Shown piece by piece: positions 1-5,345 of a DNA stretch of 5,345 nucleotides. The DNA is from Bacteroidia bacterium (lineage in GTDB: Bacteria; Bacteroidota; Bacteroidia; Bacteroidales; UBA932). The stretch lies in the NCBI GenBank assembly GCA_025996715.1, contig BNTQ01000128.1:1-5345 (forward strand). The letters are read 5' to 3'. The notes under the pieces are model-generated. The model made no database searches, was not told the DNA's origin, and saw only the letters and a list, made by a program, of their open reading frames with translations. Position 1 is the first letter of the stretch, and every line of letters begins with the position of its first letter. The position numbers were made by a program, and so were the translations under genes.

Positions 1-30
1 AACCGCCACTTTAATATGTTTTCTTCGAAA

Positions 31-1104
31 TTATTCATCAATAGTTTGTATGTGTTTTTTTATGCTTTTTGCTATCGCCTGTCCCAAACCAACAGGGACT
101 GCATTTCCTATGTGACGAGCAAGAATTTGAGCGTTAAACGCTACATCAGGGTCTATTAAATCATATTTTTCAGGAAAAGATTGCAATATAGCAGCCTCTC
201 GTAACGAAATCGCCCTATTTTGTTGAGGATGCCCAAATTTACCGTTATTCAATCCTATGCAGTAGGTTGTCATTGTTGGTGCTACATCTTCCCAAGACAT
301 TCTTCCATAAACGCTACTATACATTTGTCCTCCTTGTTTTTTGTGACATTCCAGTACCAGACTATCATCCCAATCTTTCCATCCACCACCCTCCGGGGTT
401 GCCAGAACTCTTTTTTTATTAAGTTTGGAAAGTTTTCGAGGAAAATGCAAAAAATCATCTTTGCAATGTTCACCGTCTTCTATTTCAGGTAAATGTCCTA
501 TCGCTTGGCGAACAGTTACGTAATTGTCTTTGTGTGTAGCCGGAATTAATTCAAATTTTGAATGTTTTGACGCTAACAAAATAAGTCTTTTTCTACGCTG
601 TGGAACTCCATAATTCTGTGCATTGACTATACCATACGAGACCTTATACCCATTTTTTTTTAATCTTAAAACAAAATCATTGAATACTTTTCCATTATTA
701 AATTTTTGAAGTTGAGGAACATTTTCCATTGAAACGATTTCTGGTTGTGTTGCCTCAATCAAATTTGCAAATGAATAAAGTAATCTCCATTTATTATCAA
801 CAGCTTGTCGTTCTGCATTATTGTTGTTTTTATAATTAAAAATTGAGAACGGTTGACAGGGTGCGCAACCGACTAAAATTTTTCGTTTATTTTTCGGATA
901 TAAATTATTTAACTCATCCGCAGTTAAGTTGGTTATATCGCGATATAGAAAATATGCCTTATTATTTGTATTATAGGCATATCTGCAAGTATTGTCGAAA
1001 TCAACACCCGCAGAGACCGTAAATTTTTCTTTTACAAAACCGTGTGTTAATCCGCCAATTCCACAGAATAAATCCACAACCGCAAAATCTTTTATTTTAG
1101 CCAT
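31..1104 (-). CDS. DNA (cytosine-5-)-methyltransferase
   Basis: The 357-residue product transfers a methyl group from S-adenosylmethionine to carbon 5 of cytosine in a specific DNA site. The family motifs are present in order: motif I DLFCGIGG (residues 11-18, SAM binding), motif IV GCAPCQPFS (79-87, catalytic Cys83), motif VI MENV (126-129, Glu127), motif VIII QNYGVPQRRKR (163-173), the variable target-recognition region (about 175-295), motif IX starting ISLREAA (299-305) and motif X GNAVP (333-337). Nothing essential is missing and the length is usual, so it should be active. The ATG at 1104 is preceded only by A/T bases without a Shine-Dalgarno, as is common in Bacteroidota. It lies 55 bases after hsdS on the same strand and is probably co-transcribed, unless the weak promoter candidates in the gap are used. 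It is AT-rich (15 G+C of 60 at 781-840), much lower than the permease gene. The target site cannot be read from the sequence. No cognate nuclease is visible; one could lie beyond position 1. Confidence 0.96.
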   Translation of the reverse strand: MAKIKDFAVVDLFCGIGGLTHGFVKEKFTVSAGVDFDNTCRYAYNTNNKAYFLYRDITNLTADELNNLYPKNKRKILVGCAPCQPFSIFNYKNNNNAERQAVDNKWRLLYSFANLIEATQPEIVSMENVPQLQKFNNGKVFNDFVLRLKKNGYKVSYGIVNAQNYGVPQRRKRLILLASKHSKFELIPATHKDNYVTVRQAIGHLPEIEDGEHCKDDFLHFPRKLSKLNKKRVLATPEGGGWKDWDDSLVLECHKKQGGQMYSSVYGRMSWEDVAPTMTTYCIGLNNGKFGHPQQNRAISLREAAILQSFPEKYDLIDPDVAFNAQILARHIGNAVPVGLGQAIAKSIKKHIQTIDE

Positions 1105-1118
1105 AAAAAAATTTTTTA

Positions 1119-1149
1119 CAAAAATACAAATTATTTTAATACAAAATTA
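1119..1149 (-). promoter_or_regulatory. weak promoter candidates before the cytosine methyltransferase
   Basis: Two octamers on the minus strand fit the Bacteroidota -7 consensus TAnnTTTG: TAATTTTG at 1149-1142 and TATTTTTG at 1126-1119. Neither has a convincing TTTG -33 element about 19-21 bases upstream; the nearest TTTG to the second lies only 15 bases away. The gap is almost pure A/T, so chance matches are likely. If the first is used, the methyltransferase could be transcribed independently of hsdS with a leader of roughly 30 bases. Confidence 0.25.
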
Positions 1150-1156
1150 TTTTAAT
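1126..1156. repeat. imperfect tandem duplication, 15 and 16 bases
   Basis: ACAAATTATTTTAAT at 1126-1140 is followed directly by ACAAAATTATTTTAAT at 1141-1156. The two copies differ by one A. They fill more than half of the gap between hsdS and the methyltransferase gene. The one-base difference gives only the hsdS-proximal copy a correctly spaced TAnnTTTG on the minus strand. Confidence 0.75.
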
Positions 1157-1159
1157 ACG

Positions 1160-2596
1160 TCATTTTTCTATTTCCCTTTCCACCATCCCCTTCGCTTCTT
1201 CCAACAACTGCTCGCTTTCCTTGCGAAGCGCGAAACTTTCTTCAATTAAACCGGCAATTTGTTGCTGTATGCTATAATCTACAACGGGAACGACTACATT
1301 TTCAATCTCACTCACTCGCCAATGCAGGATTATTGAGCCGCCGGCATCGCGTTCGGCTTGCATCTGCACAACTTGTGAATTTAATACCAATGTCAGATAT
1401 TCGGGAAGAATCCGTTTCTTATTTTTTACGGTCAAGTGAAGAACTGCACCGGATGTAATAAAATTGGCATCTTCACGAAGCATATAAGCATTTCCTACGC
1501 TACCGTCTTTGGTGAATAAAATGGTTTCTTCCTTGGGTTTGAGATTTTCGATTAGTTCTGTATTCGCTTGGCAAAAAATATCTGACAGATATTTATCAGG
1601 TGCGCTCATTCCAAATTTATTGTAGTCGGCAACACGTACAAACGGCACGCCTACTTCATCATAAAAATCAGAGCCAGGCTCTATGGATTTTGTGATGCTT
1701 ACCAAATTGACCAATAATTCATGCGGTTGCTCTTTTATCTTTTCAATAATTTCCTCATATTTCGGCTGGTAATATTCCGCATCCAAACGCCCTGTGGATA
1801 GAAACGACTCTTTGAAACTTTTGATATTTTTTCCTTCTTGCGAAGGCTTGAAATCTGATAATCCGATTGTTTTCAAAAGTAGTTCTTCGGCTTGACGGTA
1901 GAGCTGTTGGGATTGTTCACGGATTGAATGAGCATTTTTTACCATTTTTTCTACCTGTCCCTGAAAATGAAGCGGGAGGACTGGAATTTTTATACGTTTT
2001 ACTTGTGTTAATAGAATATTTGGTTGAACACTACTTATGGTTAGTTTTTTTGTTTGACTTTTACCAAATCTGGAATTCAAATAAGTGGATAAATAAAATG
2101 GGTTTAAGGTGTCTTTCGTTGTTATGTTTGCTATTGCTTGATTAGAATTTGTAAACTGCGGCAATTTATAAGCAACTGATGCGTTTCCTATAGTTCCTGC
2201 TATAGTTAAAAGAACTTGATTTTCTATCGCCAAAGATTTATGCAACATTCCGAGGCTTAATTCTTTTTTTATTTTCTTGGCATTCTCCCAATTAATAATG
2301 TTTTCTTTTATATCAGCAACATTGAGGTAAGGAACACCAGCATCAACAAACTCAATAAAATTACATAAAGAATATGCACCAAAATTGACAATAGTTTTTG
2401 ATAAATTACCCAAATAATCCCATTCAGTTTTTTTTATTGCGGTTTCAAGAAAAACGAATTCTTTTTTAAAGAAATCAGAATCTATTCTAAAATTTTCATT
2501 ATCCTCATAATTTAATAATTCGCTCAGCTTTACCTCGCTCACTTCCAGCCCCTCCAACAAACCCTTATATTTCTGTTCGTTGAAAGGGCTACTCAA
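1160..2596 (-). CDS. hsdS: restriction-modification specificity subunit HsdS (two TRDs)
   Basis: The 478-residue product is the DNA-recognition subunit that directs a partner methylase/nuclease to a bipartite site. It is built as an internal duplication. RIDSDFF (37-43) matches RLDAEYY (270-276), VPYLNVADI (88-96) matches VPFVRVADY (317-325), and each half ends in a long helix (about 212-245 and 443-478). These helices are the spacers that set the distance between the two half-sites. TRD1 is about residues 25-205 and TRD2 about 260-440. The length is usual for two-TRD subunits and no break is seen. The start is TTG at 2596, overlapping the TGA of the upstream gene by four bases. No ATG occurs until codon 117, and the reading frame stays open upstream. 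Translation therefore depends on coupling or frameshifting at the junction. DNA for TRD1 is far more AT-rich than the rest of the gene, pointing to a TRD exchange. The sequence bound cannot be predicted. Confidence 0.95.
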   Translation of the reverse strand: MSSPFNEQKYKGLLEGLEVSEVKLSELLNYEDNENFRIDSDFFKKEFVFLETAIKKTEWDYLGNLSKTIVNFGAYSLCNFIEFVDAGVPYLNVADIKENIINWENAKKIKKELSLGMLHKSLAIENQVLLTIAGTIGNASVAYKLPQFTNSNQAIANITTKDTLNPFYLSTYLNSRFGKSQTKKLTISSVQPNILLTQVKRIKIPVLPLHFQGQVEKMVKNAHSIREQSQQLYRQAEELLLKTIGLSDFKPSQEGKNIKSFKESFLSTGRLDAEYYQPKYEEIIEKIKEQPHELLVNLVSITKSIEPGSDFYDEVGVPFVRVADYNKFGMSAPDKYLSDIFCQANTELIENLKPKEETILFTKDGSVGNAYMLREDANFITSGAVLHLTVKNKKRILPEYLTLVLNSQVVQMQAERDAGGSIILHWRVSEIENVVVPVVDYSIQQQIAGLIEESFALRKESEQLLEEAKGMVEREIEK

Positions 2597-2615
2597 AAAA
2601 AACTGAGTTTCTCCT
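2593..2615 (-). promoter_or_regulatory. translational coupling or -1 frameshift site between the methylase and hsdS
   Basis: On the coding strand the upstream gene ends AGT TTT TTT TGA. The last codons and the stop form an eight-T run (2602-2595) with the heptamer T TTT TTT in the -1 slippery pattern. Slipping back one base reads TTT TTT TTG AGT AGC, straight into hsdS. AGGAG (2615-2611) lies eight bases before the heptamer, close to the arrangement that stimulates frameshifting in E. coli dnaX. It is 14 bases from the TTG start, which is long for ordinary initiation. ACTCA and TGAGT around the run could also pair. The simpler reading is stop-start coupling through the TTGA overlap. Confidence 0.5.
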
Positions 2616-4725
2616 TTTTCGCAAATTCGGCAAAAGCCTCGGCTATGCCGTCGCGCGTTAATCCTTCGTGATTGAAAAGGTCGTGTTTTACTATGAGGTG
2701 CCCATGCGTATCAAGAAAAAGTTCATCCGCAGTATCAGGGTTTGACAGCCGTTCTATAGTTTTTACTTCGCCCGTTTTTTCATCAATCAAATCTTCTGAA
2801 ATATAAGACGATGGAGTATCTTTCTTGCGTAAATAGATTTTTTCGCCGCTGTTGTCTTTGCTTGGCTCTTGCATCGTGGCAAAGAAAATCGGGTAATCGT
2901 CGCATTTCGGACAGAGTTTATCATCCCATTTCTGTACCAAAAGCACACTGGTTTTAGTGCCGGTATGCGGTTTGAATACATTACCATGCAATCCTACTAC
3001 TGCCAAAATACGGCAACGTCCGGCAATATATTCGCGTATTTGCTTGTCGCTGCTGTTGTTAAAACGTCCTTGCGGCAACACAATCGCCATTCGTCCGCCC
3101 GATTTTAGAAAATTCAAATTACGCTCTATAAACAGAATATCGCGGCTCATTTTTGCTGTTTTTTTACCTGCTGAATTCTTTGCTATTTCATGCGTAGCAA
3201 GTATTACATCATCGTCTATATCACCGGCAAAAGGCGGATTAGCCATCAAAACATCAAATTCAAAATATTTGTTTTCATCTGGTTTTGTCCTAAAATTTAC
3301 AAAGCGTTGAAACCCACTTCCATAATTTTTTTGCCAATCTTGGTCGTTCACATCTTCATTCCAACGAGTGTAATCAAGCGTATTAAGTTTCAATACATTT
3401 GAGTGTCCATCGCCTGCAATAATATTGAGCATTCTGCCTACTCTAACTGAACGCGGGTCAAATTCAATAGCAAAAATATGGTCTCGCACATAGTTTATTT
3501 CCCGTTTTGAGCGGGAAGAGTTGGTAAAAAGATTCGGCTTGTCTGGATTTATTTTCCCCCACACATACAAAACCGTATGCATCGGAAATCCGCAACTGCC
3601 CGCCGCCGTGTCTATCATTGTTTCGTTTTCTGTAGGATTTAACATTCTCACGCACATATCAATCACATAACGCGGCGTAAAATATTGCCCTTTGTCACCT
3701 TTCGCTGCTTTTATAGAAAGATATTCAAAAGCATCGTCCACCACTTCGAGATTGGAATTGAAAAGTTTTATATCCTGCAAAAACGAAATGCAAGAACGTA
3801 AATGCGAAGGTTTGAGTTTTATCTTTATGTTATCGTCAAAAATTCCTTTCCACTGTTTGCAGGCTTCATTGAACAACTTGCTGATTCTTTTGTGCGTTTC
3901 CGTATCGTTACCAGTGTCTCGAAATTCGAGTTTGCGGAAATGTTCGTCATTAATCTCTTGCAAATCAACATTATTCCGCAATAAAACAGACATTTCATCA
4001 GCATTATCCATACTCATATATTCATCAAACAATTTAGTAAAAAGCACTTTAAATATTTCATCAAAACTATCTTCGCCCGAATTTGCCATAACGCGGTCTT
4101 CAAACTCTGCTATAACTCTAATAAGCGACTTCTTTCCGAGTTTGTCGTTTTGATAAAGTTGCTTGATAGTGTAATGTACGTTTAACACTTCCGAAAGTGT
4201 CTGGTTTGCTTTTGGCAAATAAGACAACTTGTTTAGAAAAGTAGTGCCAGACGCTTTGTCCTGCTCTTTGTAATAATATTCAATTTCGTTGCCGTCAGTC
4301 CAAACTCCGATAGATGCTCCCGAAAACTTGCAATAACTTTCTAATTGCTTTTTACCCTCTTTTGCTGTTGGATTTATTGGACTTTTAAGTTCAACAATAA
4401 TATAGGGTTGTGTTGGACGTTCTTTTTCAAACACAACAATATCTGCACGTTTGTTGCTTGTGCCCATCTGCACCTCGCTTTGCACATCAAAACTTTCGGG
4501 GTCGTAGCCATAGTCCTCTATCAACTTCTGCACATACAACTGCCGAACAACCTCTTCGGGTGTGAGTTTTATTTCTTTGCCCCGCACAAGGCAAACAACG
4601 TAGGGTACTTTGTGTCCTTTGTTGTCGGTACGCACGGCAATGCGCTGCTCCAATGCCCGCACTTGTGCTTTGCTAAACTGCGCTAACCGGTAGTCGGAGT
4701 CGCGAAGAATTTCGATGAGTAACAT
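2593..4725 (-). CDS. hsdM: fused HsdR-type nuclease domain and HsdM-type N6-adenine methylase
   Basis: The 710-residue product probably both methylates adenine and cuts DNA, using HsdS to find its site. Residues about 60-155 form an HsdR N-terminal (PD-(D/E)xK) nuclease domain. Asp95 is in RADIVVF, Glu112 and Lys114 are in VELK, and QLESY (127-131) is the QxxxY motif of type I nucleases. A helical region follows (about 180-340). The gamma-class methylase has GQYFTP (346-351), motif I DTAAGSCGF (372-380), IFAIEFDP (417-424) and catalytic NPPF (496-499). Motif I departs from the common DPxxGSGGF. At 710 residues it is about 200 longer than a plain HsdM, the excess being the nuclease domain. No helicase motor is present. 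ATG at 4725 was chosen over a TTG at 4743, which would add six residues; neither has a Shine-Dalgarno. It is first in the R-M operon and overlaps hsdS by four bases. The architecture resembles the BcgI A subunit. Nuclease activity is inferred from motifs only. Confidence 0.92.
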   Translation of the reverse strand: MLLIEILRDSDYRLAQFSKAQVRALEQRIAVRTDNKGHKVPYVVCLVRGKEIKLTPEEVVRQLYVQKLIEDYGYDPESFDVQSEVQMGTSNKRADIVVFEKERPTQPYIIVELKSPINPTAKEGKKQLESYCKFSGASIGVWTDGNEIEYYYKEQDKASGTTFLNKLSYLPKANQTLSEVLNVHYTIKQLYQNDKLGKKSLIRVIAEFEDRVMANSGEDSFDEIFKVLFTKLFDEYMSMDNADEMSVLLRNNVDLQEINDEHFRKLEFRDTGNDTETHKRISKLFNEACKQWKGIFDDNIKIKLKPSHLRSCISFLQDIKLFNSNLEVVDDAFEYLSIKAAKGDKGQYFTPRYVIDMCVRMLNPTENETMIDTAAGSCGFPMHTVLYVWGKINPDKPNLFTNSSRSKREINYVRDHIFAIEFDPRSVRVGRMLNIIAGDGHSNVLKLNTLDYTRWNEDVNDQDWQKNYGSGFQRFVNFRTKPDENKYFEFDVLMANPPFAGDIDDDVILATHEIAKNSAGKKTAKMSRDILFIERNLNFLKSGGRMAIVLPQGRFNNSSDKQIREYIAGRCRILAVVGLHGNVFKPHTGTKTSVLLVQKWDDKLCPKCDDYPIFFATMQEPSKDNSGEKIYLRKKDTPSSYISEDLIDEKTGEVKTIERLSNPDTADELFLDTHGHLIVKHDLFNHEGLTRDGIAEAFAEFAKKEKLSFF

Positions 4726-4739
4726 AAAAATAATTTTTA
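4725..4739. repeat. small AT-only palindrome over the methylase start codon
   Basis: TAAAAAT and ATTTTTA are 7-base arms around a single A, and the repeat overlaps the first base of the start codon. It has the same outline, TAnnnATAATnnnTA, as the inner part of the palindrome at 4812-4826. Two such sites bracketing a promoter could be operators, but in DNA this AT-rich a chance match is quite possible. Confidence 0.25.
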
Positions 4740-4778
4740 GCAAAAAATAGTATAAAAAAATTACATTGCATCAAAACA

Positions 4779-4786
4779 CAAAGGTA
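4779..4786 (-). promoter_or_regulatory. Bacteroidota-type -7 promoter element for the R-M operon
   Basis: The minus strand reads TACCTTTG, an exact match to the TAnnTTTG -7 consensus of Bacteroidota. It sits in the intergenic gap about 55 bases before the methylase ATG, so the leader would be roughly 45-50 bases. The expected -33 position, some 19-21 bases upstream, reads TTACAA rather than TTTG and lies inside one arm of the palindrome at 4803-4835. A protein bound to that palindrome could therefore control this promoter. Confidence 0.55.
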
Positions 4787-4802
4787 CATAATTTTATTAT
4801 AA

Positions 4803-4835
4803 ATTGTAATTTATTGATAATCAATATATTACAAT
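4803..4835. repeat. 33-base near-perfect palindrome: permease terminator or R-M operator
   Basis: The outer arms are ATTGTAAT (4803-4810) and ATTACAAT (4828-4835). The inner arms are TATTGAT (4812-4818) and ATCAATA (4820-4826) around a central A. Fifteen of sixteen positions pair; the only mismatch is T4811/T4827. It covers the TAA stop of the permease and ends 16 bases before the R-M promoter element. As RNA it would fold into a long AT-only hairpin ending permease transcription, though there is no GC stem or strong U-tract. As DNA it would suit a dimeric regulator. Confidence 0.6.
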
Positions 4836-5345
4836 CTATTGCGCAAAATTACAAAAATAACAATGGGAATGCCCAGCAGGGCGGTGATGGTGTTGATGGG
4901 CAGCACGGCGGCGTTGCCGGGCAGTTGCGATAGCGTGTCGCACAGCAGCAGCACACAAGCCCCTGTGAGCATTGTGGCAGGCAGCAGGTAGCGGTGGTTG
5001 GCGTTTTGCAAAATCATTCGCGCTATGTGAGGCACTGCAATGCCAATAAAACCAATGGGTCCGCAAAATGCAACGGCAGCCCCTGTGAGCAAAGTGGCGG
5101 TAAAAATTATCAGCGTGCGATGCAGCGAAACGTTGTAGCCAATGCTGCGAGCGTATTCTTCGCCCAACATCAGCGCATTGAGCGTGTTGTGCGAAAGCAG
5201 TGCAACAATGCTCCCAAATGCAGTGATGGCGAACAATACAAGCAATTGCACTTGGCTCACATTGCCCACATTGCCCATTGTCCACAGCACGTATGATTTG
5301 AGCGAAGCGGCTTCACCAAAGTATTGCAGCAGGTTGATGAGTGCC
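4829..5345 (-). CDS. FecCD/BtuC-type ABC transporter permease, C-terminal half (partial)
   Basis: This is the inner-membrane permease of an importer for siderophore iron, haem or cobalamin. Only the last 171 residues are visible. The reading frame is open through the window edge, and family members are about 330-350 residues, so roughly half is missing. The visible part starts ALINLLQYFGEAASLKSY and contains the conserved GPIGFIGIAVPHIARM (about visible residues 95-110), which faces the partner ATPase in BtuC-like proteins. Several hydrophobic segments alternate with short loops, and the end TALLGIPIVIFVILRNRL is typical. The GTG at 5290 is an internal codon, not a start, because family sequence continues upstream. 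Base composition is much richer in G+C (40 of 60 at 4861-4920) than the R-M genes. No ATPase gene follows; the R-M locus begins there instead. The substrate cannot be told from this fragment. Confidence 0.94.
   Translation of the reverse strand, partial: ALINLLQYFGEAASLKSYVLWTMGNVGNVSQVQLLVLFAITAFGSIVALLSHNTLNALMLGEEYARSIGYNVSLHRTLIIFTATLLTGAAVAFCGPIGFIGIAVPHIARMILQNANHRYLLPATMLTGACVLLLCDTLSQLPGNAAVLPINTITALLGIPIVIFVILRNRL

Noticed and set aside
1..30. Start of a further gene at the left edge
   Set aside because: Thirty bases are too few to show a start or a family match; a GTG on the minus strand exists but proves nothing.
1105..1117. A7T6 tract before the methyltransferase as a terminator
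   Set aside because: It is a pure A/T tract with no loop or GC stem and directly abuts the start codon, so it is better read as an AT-rich leader.
2902..2913. CPKC in the methylase as a zinc-binding site
   Set aside because: Only one CxxC pair is present and no second pair lies near it, so a zinc finger is not supported.
3692..4153. 153-codon open frame on the plus strand
   Set aside because: It is antisense to the methylase gene, Ser-rich and without recognisable motifs, so it is a shadow.
4726..4743. Six-residue extension of the methylase from a TTG at 4743
   Set aside because: An ATG at 4725 is in frame, the following sequence MLLIEILRDSDYRL looks like a natural start, and the TTG has no ribosome-binding sequence.
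4836..5285. 149-codon open frame on the minus strand, rich in His, Cys and Ala
   Set aside because: It overlaps the permease in another frame, has improbable composition and matches no family; the permease frame has clear conserved motifs.
4994..5296. 100-codon open frame on the plus strand
   Set aside because: It is antisense to the permease, with composition explained by the complementary strand of that gene.

Overview
The window is a DNA restriction-modification locus lying against the end of an iron/cobalamin-type ABC permease gene. All four genes are on the minus strand, so transcription runs from right to left. The organism is probably a member of the Bacteroidota. This is an inference from three things: AT-rich leaders without Shine-Dalgarno sequences before two genes, a TAnnTTTG promoter element before the first R-M gene, and a permease sequence of the kind usual in that phylum. 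The species cannot be named.

Layout from right to left. 4829-5345 is the C-terminal half of a FecCD/BtuC-like permease, cut off by the window edge. 4726-4828 is a short AT-rich gap. A 33-base near-perfect palindrome overlaps the permease stop codon, and the gap holds a good promoter element for the R-M operon. 2593-4725 encodes a 710-residue protein that joins an HsdR-type N-terminal nuclease domain to an HsdM-type adenine methylase. 1160-2596 encodes the two-TRD specificity subunit HsdS and overlaps the previous gene by 4 bases. After a 55-base gap, 31-1104 encodes a complete C5-cytosine DNA methyltransferase. Positions 1-30 hold no recognisable gene. No RNA gene, insertion sequence or CRISPR array was seen, and no stretch over 300 bases lacks a gene.

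How the genes work together (inference). The fused nuclease-methylase and HsdS would form one complex that both modifies and cuts, with HsdS choosing the site. No separate HsdR translocase is visible, so the arrangement resembles BcgI-like (type IIB/IIG) enzymes more than a classical type I system. The cytosine methyltransferase is either an extra modification gene or half of a second R-M system whose nuclease lies beyond position 1.

The main points for a second look are the junction of the nuclease-methylase and hsdS genes, and the base composition of hsdS. The junction is a run of eight T ending in the stop codon, in the form of a -1 slippery heptamer, with AGGAG eight bases upstream. A one-base gain there, or ribosomal slippage, would fuse the two genes into a single-chain enzyme. 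In hsdS, only the segment for the first target recognition domain is very AT-rich, which suggests a swapped TRD.
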